64,000 bases of DNA from K189A clade bacterium (GCA_902565895.1 CACFGV010000003.1:32734-96733); one strand, 5' to 3'; shown: positions 36,485 to 45,485, counted from the first letter of the stretch. Notes: generated from the sequence alone by a model not told the origin. Program-made: numbers and translations.

Positions 36485-38461
36485 TTATTCTTCAGCCATG
36501 GAAACCAAGAGTTGGCCGTTGTCGACTTGATCGCCTACCGCGACATGAACGCTCGCAACCACGCCGTCTCGAGGGGCTGTAATGCGATGTTCCATCTTCA
36601 TCGCCTCCATGATCAGCAGTAGATCGCCTTTGCTGACACTGGCGCCGGCCGCCACTTCTGTGGCGAGCACGGACCCGGGCATGGGTGCGGTTAAGCCACC
36701 GGTGTTGGCGTCCAAGCTGGTATCTGGATAGCGCGGTTGTTCGGTAAGCACCAAATCACCACTTTGACTGTGTACCAGCCAGTCACTGCCGTGGCTTTGC
36801 ATTGAAAACTGCAATCTTCGGCCGTTGTCGTCTAGGTCAACAATGCCGCTGCCGCATTCGTAGGGGCTAATAAAGTGTTCTTCTTCATCGCATAAGAGCC
36901 GGAAACGACCGTCGCGTTGCAGGCGATAGGCCACATCAATGACTGCGTCACCACATTGAAAGCTGACGGCTTCCATTGGCATCGTGGAGTTGCGCCAACC
37001 GCTAGGCAAGCCTCGTAAAACGCGACTGTTTGCACGTCGCTGGGCCTGAGCTTCCATGGCTACAGCGATGGCCGCTTCGATAAGCTCTTGGCGGGATACC
37101 TCACGGACGCGAGTCGGCTCCACCCGCTCAATAAAGTCGGTAGTGGTGTCGCCCGCTAGAAACTCTGGGGTGCGCAGGGTGGCCACTAAAAAGTCCCGAT
37201 TAGTGCGTAAGCCCTGAATTTCGGTCGTTTCAAGCACTCGCGCCAAACGACCTGCGGCCTCTCTGCGGGTTGGTGCATGCACAATGACCTTGGCGATCAT
37301 TGGATCGAATTGGGTGCTTATTTCGCTGCCAGCTTCAACTCCTGAATCGAAGCGGGCCTGACCTACAGTGGAGGGTGTCCAGGCCAGCACCGGCCCTGGC
37401 GACGGCAGAAAACCTTTGGCTGGATCTTCAGCATACAAACGCGCTTCTATAGCGTGACCATTGATGCTGATGTCTGACTGGCTGAACGATAGGGTCTCGC
37501 CTTCGGCGACACGAATTTGCTCGCGCACCAGGTCTTTGCCGATGATCTCCTCGGTAATGGGATGCTCTACCTGTAAGCGTGCATTGACCTCTAAAAAGTA
37601 AAAGTCATCGCCACTGAGTAAGAATTCCACCGTGCCGGCCGAGGAATAACCAAGCTTTTTGGCCGCCGCAATAGCTGCATCGCCCATACGCGAACGAATG
37701 GCGTCGTTTACTGCAGGCGAGGGCGCTTCTTCAATGATTTTCTGGTGGCGACGTTGAATGGAGCACTCTCTTTCATAGCAATGCACAAGATTGCCGTGGG
37801 TGTCGCCAAGAATCTGGATTTCGACATGCCGCGAAACCGCCAGCCACTTCTCTAAAAATACGGTGTCATCGCCGAAAGAACTGCTGGCCTCGCGTTTCGC
37901 GCCCTCCACCGCAGCCAGTAAGTCCGCCTCTTGTTCGACGACGCGCATGCCGCGTCCGCCGCCACCAGCAGAGGCTTTTACCAGTACGGGATAACCGATT
38001 TCGTTCGCAGCGGCGACGATGTCGGTGTCGCCAGAAATTTCTATGCCTGGCAGGGTCGGCACGCCGGCTTCGTCCATAAGACGTTTTGCTGAGAGTTTGT
38101 CACCCATCAGACCAATGACCTCGGGTGTTGGGCCGAGCCATTTTATGCCGGCATCAATAACCGCTTGGGCAAATGCCGCATTCTCTGACAAAAAGCCATA
38201 GCCAGGATGGATTGCATCTGCACCACTGCGTTGGCAAGCAGCCAACACTTTATCAACGTCAAGATAGGTTTCTGCAGTGGTATGACCGTTCAATGCAACC
38301 GCGCTGTCAGCCTCTTTAACAAAGGGCGCTTGAGCGTCGCCGTCGGCGTAAATCGCCACGGTGCTGATGCCCATATCGTGTGCGGTGCGAATGATGCGTC
38401 GCGCAATCTCGCCGCGGTTGGCAATTAAAAGGCGGGTGATGGGTGTGATTACATGCGCCAT
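36485..38461 (-). CDS. Biotin-dependent acyl-CoA carboxylase alpha subunit (biotin carboxylase + BCCP)
   Basis: The 658-aa protein contains a biotin carboxylase (LLIANRGEIARRIIRTAHDMG, VKASAGGGGRGMRVV, ERECSIQRRHQKIIEEAPSP, LEVNARLQVEHPITE), a linking BT-type domain and a C-terminal biotinyl domain with the attachment lysine in IMEAMKMEH. This is the architecture of methylcrotonyl-, geranyl- and propionyl-CoA carboxylase alpha subunits. Neighbouring hydratase and AtuA-like genes favour geranyl- or methylcrotonyl-type substrates. Its start overlaps the end of the beta subunit gene by 13 bases, which suggests coupling for stoichiometry. Confidence 0.9.
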   Translation of the reverse strand: MAHVITPITRLLIANRGEIARRIIRTAHDMGISTVAIYADGDAQAPFVKEADSAVALNGHTTAETYLDVDKVLAACQRSGADAIHPGYGFLSENAAFAQAVIDAGIKWLGPTPEVIGLMGDKLSAKRLMDEAGVPTLPGIEISGDTDIVAAANEIGYPVLVKASAGGGGRGMRVVEQEADLLAAVEGAKREASSSFGDDTVFLEKWLAVSRHVEIQILGDTHGNLVHCYERECSIQRRHQKIIEEAPSPAVNDAIRSRMGDAAIAAAKKLGYSSAGTVEFLLSGDDFYFLEVNARLQVEHPITEEIIGKDLVREQIRVAEGETLSFSQSDISINGHAIEARLYAEDPAKGFLPSPGPVLAWTPSTVGQARFDSGVEAGSEISTQFDPMIAKVIVHAPTRREAAGRLARVLETTEIQGLRTNRDFLVATLRTPEFLAGDTTTDFIERVEPTRVREVSRQELIEAAIAVAMEAQAQRRANSRVLRGLPSGWRNSTMPMEAVSFQCGDAVIDVAYRLQRDGRFRLLCDEEEHFISPYECGSGIVDLDDNGRRLQFSMQSHGSDWLVHSQSGDLVLTEQPRYPDTSLDANTGGLTAPMPGSVLATEVAAGASVSKGDLLLIMEAMKMEHRITAPRDGVVASVHVAVGDQVDNGQLLVSMAEE

Positions 38462-40101
38462 GTGCCGTACTCCTTGGTGCCTTTAACGCTGTTGTTGTGA
38501 CAGGCCGACAACGACATAGCGATAACATTTCGGGTATCACGAGGGTCGATCATGCCGTCGTCGGAAACACGAGATGTGGCATAGAGTCCCTTCGAGCGCT
38601 CCTCTGCCCAGTGCTCTGCAAACGCTGCACGCTGGGCATCGGCTTCTTCGTCGAACTCAACACCGCGCCGTGCTGCGGCACCGCGACCGACAATGGTCAT
38701 AACCCCGGCCATAACAGACGGGCCCATGACGGCGATTTTTGAAAAAGGCCAGATGTAGGTGAACTTGGTACCGAAAGCTCGGCCACTCATACCGTAGTTG
38801 CCGGCGCCATAAGAAGCGCCAACAATAATAGTAATGTGCGGTACGGTAGAGTTTGACACCGCGTTGACCATTTTTGAGCCGTTCTTGGTAATGCCACCTT
38901 GTTCGAAGTCGGTACCGACGATAAATCCGGTAATGTTGTGTAAGAACAAAATCGGTACATCAATTTGATTACACAACTGAATAAATTGTGCCGCTTTTTC
39001 AGCGGCCTCTGAAAACAGTGCGCCGTTATTGCCCACGATGCCTACGGGATAACCCTGAACAGAGGCCCATCCGCAAACCACAGTGGGGCCGTACAACGGC
39101 TTAAATTCTTCAAACTTTGAGCCGTCCACGACGCGCATCACCACTTCGCGAATGTCTAAGGGTGTTTTGAGGTCTTTCGAAACTAAGCCCAGCATGTCTT
39201 CTGGGTCGTGTATCGGTTCTTCAAATTGCGCGTTGGGTTCTGGCCCAAGCTTGCGCCAATTCAAATGCGACACCACCTCGCGGCATAAGCGGATGCCGTC
39301 CATCTCGTCTTGTGCCAAATAGTCGCCCAGTCCTGAAATCTGCGTGTGCATATCCGCACCGCCAAGGTCCTCTCCATTAGCGTCTTCGCCGGTGGCCATC
39401 TTCACCAGCGGAGGGCCGCCCAAAGACACCATGGCTTGGTTTTTCACCATAATGTTGTAGTCGCTCATGCCAGGCTGATAGGCACCACCTGCGGTGGCGG
39501 CACCAAACACGACCGACACAGTGGGTATGCGCATTTTCGACAGTTCGGATATTTCGTAAAACAGTCGGCCTGATTCGGCGAAGTGATCTAGGTCTCTTTG
39601 AATTGCGGCCTCGGCTACTTTATTGGGGTCGCTGCCATCGCTACCGCCCTGGCCGCGTAGGTCCGCCCCCGCGCTTTCGACAAATTGCACATAGGGCATA
39701 CGGTTTTCTCGAGCGATCTCCAGACCACGCATGAGTTTTTTGCCGTTAAAGGGATTAAATGCCCCAGCGCGTACAGATGGGTCGTGGCCTAGAATTACGC
39801 ACTCAACGCCCTCGATAACGCCAATGCCCACGACGAAGCCTGAGCCGATGTCGTAAGAGGATCGCCATGCTGCGAGAGGGCTGATTTCTAGGAACGGTGA
39901 ATCGCGATCAAGCACATGGGCTATGCGCTCGCGGATTGGCATTTTACCGCGGGCTCGCAAACGCGACACAGCTTCTTCGCCGCCGCCCTCGGCCGCTTGG
40001 TCATAGAGTCCTTGCAACTCACCCAAAGTCTCCAGCATATCGCTTTTGTTTTGCTGAAAAACGCTGTCTTTTTTGTCCAGCTTGGAATTTAGAATTGGCA
40101 T
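38449..40101 (-). CDS. Acyl-CoA carboxylase beta (carboxyltransferase) subunit
   Basis: The 550-aa protein has two crotonase-like carboxyltransferase domains: SRLRARGKMPIRERIAHVLD, SPLAAW, GHDPSVRAGAFNPFNGKK, PYVQFVESAGADLRGQGG, VVFGAATAGGAYQPGMSDYN and later LFLHNITGFIVGTDFEQGGI, GASYGAGNYGMSGRAF. These match the methylcrotonyl/geranyl-CoA carboxylase group (LiuB/AtuC). I start at ATG 40101 (MPILNSKLDKKDS), since an 8-residue longer frame has no clear ribosome-binding site. It heads the minus-strand operon facing the TetR gene. Confidence 0.9.
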   Translation of the reverse strand: MPILNSKLDKKDSVFQQNKSDMLETLGELQGLYDQAAEGGGEEAVSRLRARGKMPIRERIAHVLDRDSPFLEISPLAAWRSSYDIGSGFVVGIGVIEGVECVILGHDPSVRAGAFNPFNGKKLMRGLEIARENRMPYVQFVESAGADLRGQGGSDGSDPNKVAEAAIQRDLDHFAESGRLFYEISELSKMRIPTVSVVFGAATAGGAYQPGMSDYNIMVKNQAMVSLGGPPLVKMATGEDANGEDLGGADMHTQISGLGDYLAQDEMDGIRLCREVVSHLNWRKLGPEPNAQFEEPIHDPEDMLGLVSKDLKTPLDIREVVMRVVDGSKFEEFKPLYGPTVVCGWASVQGYPVGIVGNNGALFSEAAEKAAQFIQLCNQIDVPILFLHNITGFIVGTDFEQGGITKNGSKMVNAVSNSTVPHITIIVGASYGAGNYGMSGRAFGTKFTYIWPFSKIAVMGPSVMAGVMTIVGRGAAARRGVEFDEEADAQRAAFAEHWAEERSKGLYATSRVSDDGMIDPRDTRNVIAMSLSACHNNSVKGTKEYGTWRM

Positions 40102-40150
40102 GTATCCCCCCCAAGAACATGTCATCGAACCGTAAATCGGTCCTGCGAGA

Positions 40151-40166
40151 TTAGTTGTGCAATTAA
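40151..40166. promoter_or_regulatory. Near-palindrome in the carboxylase/TetR divergent promoter region
   Basis: TTAGTTG-TG-CAATTAA has 7-base arms that match at six of seven positions. It lies about halfway between the carboxylase-beta start (40101) and the TetR start (40203), where an autoregulating TetR operator would be expected. A shorter ACCG-TAAAT-CGGT repeat lies just upstream near 40126-40138. Confidence 0.4.
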
Positions 40167-40202
40167 CCTAGCAGAAAAAAAAGCCAGCCATAAGGTTTTT
40201 TT

Positions 40203-40832
40203 ATGCTAAGTTGCCAAAGCGTATCGGGGGGATCTGTGAATTTAGAAGTTGGGCTGCAACAAGCCAAAAGTGAGCGTGCAAGAGCGGCGATTTGCGATGC
40301 CACCATTGCCTCACTGGCTGCGGTTGGTTACGCGGAAACGTCGATCAATCGTGTTGCAGCCATGGCAGATTTCTCCAAGGGTGCGGTGCAGCACCACTTT
40401 CCAACTAAAGAAGATTTGATCGCCGCTACGGTAGACGCGTTGCTGCTGCGTACTGTGCAGTCGCGGGGCAAAAAACCGGCAACCGTTGAAGATGCGCTGC
40501 TGAGCGCTTGGCAACGGTTCATCAACACGCCCGCTTATCGCGCATTAATGGAAGTGCTGAATGCGGCGCGCACCGACATGGCTCTGCAACAACGTATTTC
40601 TTCCGAGTTACTAGATTGGGGCCAAAAACTCGACCGACAGTCCCTCGCAAGCTATCAGGCGGTCAGTGGCGACGACGATGAGGTAGTAATGTTGTTGAAC
40701 ATGACTCGAAGCTTTATGCGTGGACTGTTAGTGCAGGAACAATACGGCGTTGGCGCTGCGGCCACCCTTGACTATGTGCGCAAATGGATAGAACTCATTG
40801 CACCGCTGCTGGAATTAAAAGACAACAAATAG
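40203..40832 (+). CDS. TetR-family transcriptional regulator
   Basis: The 209-aa protein has a TetR N-terminal helix-turn-helix: RARAAICDATIASLAAVGYAETSINRVA, then SKGAVQHHFPTKEDLIAATVDALL. The C-terminal ligand domain is unassigned. ATG 40203 and GTG 40236 are both possible starts; GTG 40236 has a GGGGG run 5 bases upstream and gives a more normal N-terminus. It is divergent from the carboxylase operon and 47 bases ahead of the acyl-CoA dehydrogenase genes, so it probably controls both arms of the locus in response to an acyl-CoA or related ligand. Confidence 0.88.
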   Translation: MLSCQSVSGGSVNLEVGLQQAKSERARAAICDATIASLAAVGYAETSINRVAAMADFSKGAVQHHFPTKEDLIAATVDALLLRTVQSRGKKPATVEDALLSAWQRFINTPAYRALMEVLNAARTDMALQQRISSELLDWGQKLDRQSLASYQAVSGDDDEVVMLLNMTRSFMRGLLVQEQYGVGAAATLDYVRKWIELIAPLLELKDNK

Positions 40833-40879
40833 GATGACACCACGGGCCTAGGCTCGCTAAACAAAAATAAGAGGTAAAC

Positions 40880-42079
40880 ATGTCAATCAGTCAGGTAGAA
40901 CTCAAAGACTTCGAGCAACAGGCGGACGCTTGGTTTGCAGAGCATAAACCGAGCAAACCGGACTTCATTTTGCCGGAAACCTTTATGGAGGTTGGCACCG
41001 ATCAACAATTTGAGTACTTGCGTGATTGGCAGAACAAAGTATATGAAGCCGGCTATGTAGGCATGGCGTGGCCGAAGGAATTTGGTGGTGGCGGAGTGGA
41101 CCAAGCGTTCCAGGACATCGCCACAAAAGCTATGGCCAAGCATCGCGTTCCGTTCTTGCCGAATACGATAGGCCTCAACTGGGCAGGGCCATTGATTCTT
41201 CACATGGGTACCGAGGCCGAGAAGCAAAAATACATAAAAGGTATTTTGAGCGCTGAAGATATTTGGTGTCAGGGTTTTTCGGAGCCCGATCATGGCTCGG
41301 ATCTTGGCAGCGCCCAATGTCGCGCTGTGAAAGACGGCGACGAATACGTAGTGAATGGATCGAAGATCTGGACCAGCTTGGGTAGCTACGCCAAGTACAT
41401 GATCCTGCTGGCACGCACGGCGACCGGCGGACCCAACAAATATGCGGGATTAAGTTTTTTCCTCGCACCTATGGATGCCGAGGGTGTCGAGCCTCGGCCG
41501 ATTAAGAAACTCACTGGTGAATACGGCTTTTGTCAGACGTTTTTTAACGACGCGCGGATTCCTGCTTCTTGCCTAATGGGTAAGGAAGGAGAGGGCTGGA
41601 AAGTGGCTATGGCCACTCTGACGTTTGAGCGTGGCGCCACCGGTGGACAAGCAGGCGGTTTGTCGATGATGGACTTAAGTATTAACGACGTAGTGGAACT
41701 GGCGCGGCGGGCGAAACGCAATGGGCGACCCGCAATCGAGGACCCCCATGTGCGAGCCGAACTGGTTGATCTGATAACGGAGTCTCGTAGCAACGGTCTC
41801 ATGGCGACACGTAGCGGCATTCCTGCTTTAGCCAGTGATTGGCCCAGCTCCGTAAGTATGTCCGGAAAGTTACGTTCAACGGAGTTGAAACGTCGAATGT
41901 GCCAGTTCGCAATCTCGTTGCAAGGCGCCAACGGTGCACGCTTTGTCAGTAGCGACGCCATTGACGGTGGCATGTGGCAACGCTCCTATTTAAACGCGTT
42001 CTCCGGAACCATTGGCGGTGGCACTAGCCAGATACAGCACAACATTATTGGCGAGCGTGTGCTCGGTTTGCCGAAGTAG
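40880..42079 (+). CDS. Acyl-CoA dehydrogenase (first of an adjacent pair)
   Basis: The 399-aa FAD-dependent enzyme introduces an alpha-beta double bond into an acyl-CoA. Visible: YVGMAWPKEFGGGGVD, WCQGFSEPDHGSDLGSAQC, WTSLGSYAKYMILLARTA, the LTFERGA region and the C-terminal FSGTIGGGTSQIQHNIIGERVLGLP. It resembles the FadE-like dehydrogenases used for branched, cyclic or steroid side-chain acyl-CoAs. It is separated by 12 bases from a second dehydrogenase; such pairs often form alpha2beta2 enzymes. AtuD-like citronellyl-CoA dehydrogenase is another candidate role. Confidence 0.88.
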   Translation: MSISQVELKDFEQQADAWFAEHKPSKPDFILPETFMEVGTDQQFEYLRDWQNKVYEAGYVGMAWPKEFGGGGVDQAFQDIATKAMAKHRVPFLPNTIGLNWAGPLILHMGTEAEKQKYIKGILSAEDIWCQGFSEPDHGSDLGSAQCRAVKDGDEYVVNGSKIWTSLGSYAKYMILLARTATGGPNKYAGLSFFLAPMDAEGVEPRPIKKLTGEYGFCQTFFNDARIPASCLMGKEGEGWKVAMATLTFERGATGGQAGGLSMMDLSINDVVELARRAKRNGRPAIEDPHVRAELVDLITESRSNGLMATRSGIPALASDWPSSVSMSGKLRSTELKRRMCQFAISLQGANGARFVSSDAIDGGMWQRSYLNAFSGTIGGGTSQIQHNIIGERVLGLPK

Positions 42080-42091
42080 GGGGGTAGCAAC

Positions 42092-43210
42092 ATGGCATCA
42101 ATAGAATTCAGCGAAGAACAAAGCATGCTGTTGGAGACTGCAGCTGATTTTTGTCGTACCCATTCGCCTGTGGATGCGGTCCGAAAGCAAATAGAGCAGG
42201 AGCAAAGTACGACACCAGAACTATGGGCGGCTATGGCAGAGCTGGGTTGGCTTGGAGTAACCATTCCCGAGCAATACGGCGGATTGGGCATGACGTTGGC
42301 CGACGCTGTGCCCATTGTTGAAAGCATGGGGCGCTATCTGATGGGTTCACCCTTCGTTGCGACAACTTTAGCGGCGCAAGCGTTGATTACCAGTGGGAGC
42401 GAAGCGCAAAAGAATCAATGGTTGAGCGAAATAGCCAGCGGTGCCGCCGCATCGGTGGGTCTAACCGAAGAAGACGGGAATTGGCGGTTACAAGAAATCG
42501 CGGCGACGGCCACAGCAAACGGTGAAACCCTGTCGCTGGCAGGCACCAAGTGTTTCGTTTTAGATGCCAAGCAGGCCCAGGCTATTGTTGTTTCGGTCAT
42601 GTTCGAGGGCGCTGCGCGATTGGTATTGATTCAGGCGGACCAAATACCCAGCGGTGCGTTGATGCGCGAGGTGGTCATAGATGAAACACGGCGCAGCTTC
42701 ACTTTTAAGCTTGACGACATTTCGGTGCCGCGAAGCCAGTTGCTGGACGGAGCCGACTTTGCGGCGTTAGAACAAGCCGCCATGCTCATGTTGGTGGCCG
42801 AAATGTCTGGCGGCTTAGCGGGCGTGCTGCATGTAATCATTGACTATCTCACAACGCGTAAACAATTTGATCAATACATTGGCAGTTACCAATCGCTGAA
42901 GCACCCAACCGTGCAAATACTGCTGTCCATGGAAGCCTGCCGGTCGCATCTTTACCACGCGGCAACGGTGATGGCGGCCGGCGATATCGCCGCTGCAGAA
43001 GAAGCGGTGCGCATGGCCAAAGCACAAGGCAGTGAAGCGTTTGCATTCGCTGGTGATCGAGCCGTGCAATTCCACGGAGGGTTCGGCTTTACCTACGAAT
43101 GTGATGCACAGTTGTACTTACGTCGCGCCCTATGGTGCCAATATCAATTTGGTGACACTGCTTACCATCGTGAGCTGTTGGCGCCGTTGTTGCTGGACCA
43201 AGCGGTATAA
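42092..43210 (+). CDS. Acyl-CoA dehydrogenase (second of an adjacent pair)
   Basis: The 372-aa product is a shorter, more divergent acyl-CoA dehydrogenase: LGWLGVTIPEQYGGLGMTLAD, VGLTEEDGNWR in place of the usual MTEP-x-AGSD region, and an end region RAVQFHGGFGFTYECDAQLYLRRALW. The FAD-binding flavin motif is weak compared with its neighbour, consistent with a partner subunit in a heteromeric enzyme, though an independent enzyme is possible. A GGGGGT precedes the ATG. Same operon as the first dehydrogenase. Confidence 0.83.
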   Translation: MASIEFSEEQSMLLETAADFCRTHSPVDAVRKQIEQEQSTTPELWAAMAELGWLGVTIPEQYGGLGMTLADAVPIVESMGRYLMGSPFVATTLAAQALITSGSEAQKNQWLSEIASGAAASVGLTEEDGNWRLQEIAATATANGETLSLAGTKCFVLDAKQAQAIVVSVMFEGAARLVLIQADQIPSGALMREVVIDETRRSFTFKLDDISVPRSQLLDGADFAALEQAAMLMLVAEMSGGLAGVLHVIIDYLTTRKQFDQYIGSYQSLKHPTVQILLSMEACRSHLYHAATVMAAGDIAAAEEAVRMAKAQGSEAFAFAGDRAVQFHGGFGFTYECDAQLYLRRALWCQYQFGDTAYHRELLAPLLLDQAV

Positions 43211-43227
43211 AACTAAAGAGGGGGCCG

Positions 43228-43848
43228 ATGGCTATGAAGTTATATCACTGCAAGGATGCGCGATCCTTCCGAGCGTTGTGGGCATTAGAAGAATTGGGCT
43301 TGGACTACGAGCTGATTAACATGGAGTTTCCACCCCGCGTCACCTATCCGGGTTACTTGGACTTAAATCCGCTGGGCACGGTACCCACCTTTATAGATGG
43401 CGACGTCACGCTGACTGAATCGTCAGGTATTTGTCAGTACTTAGTCGACAAGTACGGCCCATCGCCGCTGGGGATTGGCGTTAACGAGCCGGGATATGGT
43501 GAATACTTAAACTGGCTGTATCGCAGTGACGCCACGTTAACCTTTCCGCAAACATTGGTGCTGCGTTACACGCGCCTGGAGCCAGAAGAACGTCGCATCC
43601 CGCAAGTAGTAGAGGACTATTCCATTTGGTACTTGTCGCGCTTACGTTCGGTGGAAATGGCATTAGAAGGCCAAGACTATTTGGTGGGCGATAAGTTCAC
43701 CATGGCCGACATCGCCGTACACTATGCTTTATTTTTGGGTCGTTCGTTGGGACTGGACGAACGTTATAAGCCCAACTGTAAGCGTTACTTAGAAAGCATG
43801 ATGCAGCGCGACGGTTTCAAACGCGCGCAAGAAAAACAAGCGCAATAG
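43228..43848 (+). CDS. Glutathione S-transferase family protein
   Basis: A 206-aa thioredoxin-fold plus helical-domain GST. The N-terminal domain reads MKLYHCKDARSFRALWALEELGLDYELI, with LNPLGTVPTFIDGD and the glutathione-binding LTESSGICQYLVDKY; the C-terminal domain contains FTMADIAVHYAL, the N-capping box of GSTs. GST genes are frequent in catabolic clusters, where they detoxify or open reactive intermediates. It follows the second dehydrogenase gene by 17 bases and precedes the LLM oxidoreductase gene. Confidence 0.87.
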   Translation: MAMKLYHCKDARSFRALWALEELGLDYELINMEFPPRVTYPGYLDLNPLGTVPTFIDGDVTLTESSGICQYLVDKYGPSPLGIGVNEPGYGEYLNWLYRSDATLTFPQTLVLRYTRLEPEERRIPQVVEDYSIWYLSRLRSVEMALEGQDYLVGDKFTMADIAVHYALFLGRSLGLDERYKPNCKRYLESMMQRDGFKRAQEKQAQ

Positions 43849-43878
43849 AAAGCTTGCGAGCCGGAGCGAATTTCACAC

Positions 43879-44871
43879 ATGAAAGTTAACACCGGTATTC
43901 CCGTACATGATCTAAAGGCCGTGGGTGCAGCGGCACAGATGGCAGAGGCCACCGGTTTTAGCGGCATATCCACTCAAGAAAACCGGCAAGATCCGTTCTT
44001 GCCCCTAGCCGTGGCCGCTGCACATACAGAAGACCTAGAGCTGCGTACCAGTATTGCCATAGCCTTTGCCCGCAGCCCCATGGTGGCCGCGAATATGTCT
44101 TGGGATTTGCAGCGCGCCTCGAATGGCAACTTTACTTTGGGCTTAGGCAGTCAGGTCAAAGGGCATAATGTAAGGCGTTTCAGTGTGCCATGGAGTGCAC
44201 CGGCGCCGCGCATGCGTGAATACGTGCAATCCATACGCGCGATATGGGACTGCTGGAAGAATGGCACGCCGTTAGATTACCAAGGCGAGCATTATCAATT
44301 CAGTCTGATGACCCCGAACTTCACGCCAGAACCGCTCAATGGCGAATTGCCAAAAATTCAGATCGCAGCCGTGGGCCCGGCCATGATGAAAGTAGCCGCA
44401 GAAGAATGCGACGGCGTTATGTTGCACGCCTTCTGCACGCGCAAATACTTAGACGAGGTAATTTTGCCGAAGCTGCAGCAAGGCCTGAACGCAAAAGACA
44501 AAGCGCGCAGCGACTTTGAAATCTCTGGTGGTGGGTTCATTGTTACTGGTAAAGACGATGAAGCCGTGGACAAAATGTTTGAGTGGGTGCGCATGCGTGT
44601 TGGATTCTACGGCTCCACGCCGTCGTACTGGCCAGTCTTTGAAGCCCACGGATGGCAAGACTTGGGTCAAAAACTGAATGATATGTCCAAGAAAGGGCAG
44701 TGGCAGGACATGACCAGGGAAATATCTGACGATGTAGTGCGCGAGTTTTGTGCGGTGGGTAGGTTTGATGAAATAGAAAAAGAAATTAGTCGACGCTTTG
44801 CTGGGCCGATTGATGTTATTTCTATGCCGTCTGATACGCCGTCGGACCTTATCATGGCTCTTAAACAGTGA
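43879..44871 (+). CDS. LLM-class flavin/F420-dependent oxidoreductase (TIGR03617-like)
   Basis: The 330-aa protein has the luciferase-like TIM barrel: MKVNTGIPVHDLKAVGAAAQMAE, SGISTQENRQDPFLPLA, FARSPMVAANMSWDLQRASNG, FTLGLGSQVKGHNVRRFSVPW and PKIQIAAVGPAMMKVAAEECDG. The pattern resembles the TIGR03617 family, known mostly from actinobacteria and assigned to coenzyme F420; whether this organism makes F420 is unknown, so FMN is possible. It closes the plus-strand TetR-dehydrogenase-GST group and may reduce or oxidise an intermediate of that pathway. Confidence 0.82.
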   Translation: MKVNTGIPVHDLKAVGAAAQMAEATGFSGISTQENRQDPFLPLAVAAAHTEDLELRTSIAIAFARSPMVAANMSWDLQRASNGNFTLGLGSQVKGHNVRRFSVPWSAPAPRMREYVQSIRAIWDCWKNGTPLDYQGEHYQFSLMTPNFTPEPLNGELPKIQIAAVGPAMMKVAAEECDGVMLHAFCTRKYLDEVILPKLQQGLNAKDKARSDFEISGGGFIVTGKDDEAVDKMFEWVRMRVGFYGSTPSYWPVFEAHGWQDLGQKLNDMSKKGQWQDMTREISDDVVREFCAVGRFDEIEKEISRRFAGPIDVISMPSDTPSDLIMALKQ

Positions 44872-44904
44872 TCTTGGAGCATAAGCCCTTAACCTCTTTC
44901 AAGA

Positions 44905-45012
44905 TCAAAAAAAAGGCGTCCAACTTAGTGCATACAGCGTCAGCGCAGCTGCGCAAATAGCCGAATACTTGGCCAGTATGGCCAGGCCCTCCAATCTTTC
45001 CTTACGTTTCAT
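44905..45012 (-). CDS. 35-residue membrane protein, translationally coupled
   Basis: This short minus-strand frame starts at ATG 45012, which overlaps the TGA stop of the 158-aa gene in an ATGA. It encodes 35 residues: a charged N-terminus MKRKERLEGL and one hydrophobic helix (residues about 10-30, AILAKYSAICAAALTLYALS), ending WTPFF. GGTGGAG lies 5 bases before the ATG, inside the upstream gene. The overlap, ribosome-binding site and clean membrane-helix composition support a real gene. I recognise no family. Confidence 0.6.
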   Translation of the reverse strand: MKRKERLEGLAILAKYSAICAAALTLYALSWTPFF

Positions 45013-45485
45013 AGCTCCACCAAAGACAAGCGTGGGTTCTTTACGAAACTAAGTCCCGACGTATTCAAATGTTGAACAAACTCGGCCGCTGGCCGGCAGA
45101 AAGTTCTGGCCATAGGCTGCATAACCACCTTGGCGATTATTGTTTCGGCTTTCGCGGTACTTTTGTTTTCGATCGCACGCAAGCAACTGAGGACGATAAC
45201 TTCTTCTGCTACAACGTTGGGGTTTGACGGACAGCAACCCAGTGTCATTGGTGTTGGCGCTGACAGTGCCGCGATGACCATGCATTCATCAAATAGCGTC
45301 AAGGCCGGTTGACAACTGAAGTCGGTGAACAATCTACCTAACGCGTGGTCTAAAGGAATTTTCTGCCGCATTACACTGGACCAAACGCGCATTGCGAAAA
45401 CTGTGAATTGACTCGCCGCGGGTAACTTCTCAACAGCGTTCACGCGTTTGTTTAACTTGGTATGTTCTGTTCTTTCTGGCCGCAT
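45009..45485 (-). CDS. Unrecognised 158-aa protein of a Fur-box-linked module
   Basis: I do not recognise this protein with certainty. It begins MRPERTEHTKLNKRVNAVEK; the core reads FTVFAMRVWSSVMRQKIPLD and LTLFDECMVIAALSA, followed by a CCPSNPNVVAEEVIVLSCL segment with two adjacent cysteines and a pair of glutamates. No signal peptide or transmembrane segment is evident. A similar helix-CC-EE-L pattern seems familiar from small uncharacterised proteobacterial proteins. It is divergent from the 91-aa gene, with a Fur-box-like site 40-60 bases upstream, and overlaps the 35-aa membrane protein gene (ATGA). Confidence 0.6.
   Translation of the reverse strand: MRPERTEHTKLNKRVNAVEKLPAASQFTVFAMRVWSSVMRQKIPLDHALGRLFTDFSCQPALTLFDECMVIAALSAPTPMTLGCCPSNPNVVAEEVIVLSCLRAIENKSTAKAETIIAKVVMQPMARTFCRPAAEFVQHLNTSGLSFVKNPRLSLVEL

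Noticed and set aside
44870..44906. Inverted repeat GATCTTG...CAAGATC as terminator between the LLM and 35-aa genes
   Set aside because: The arms are far apart (23-base loop) and the A/T run is on the wrong side for either transcript's T tract.
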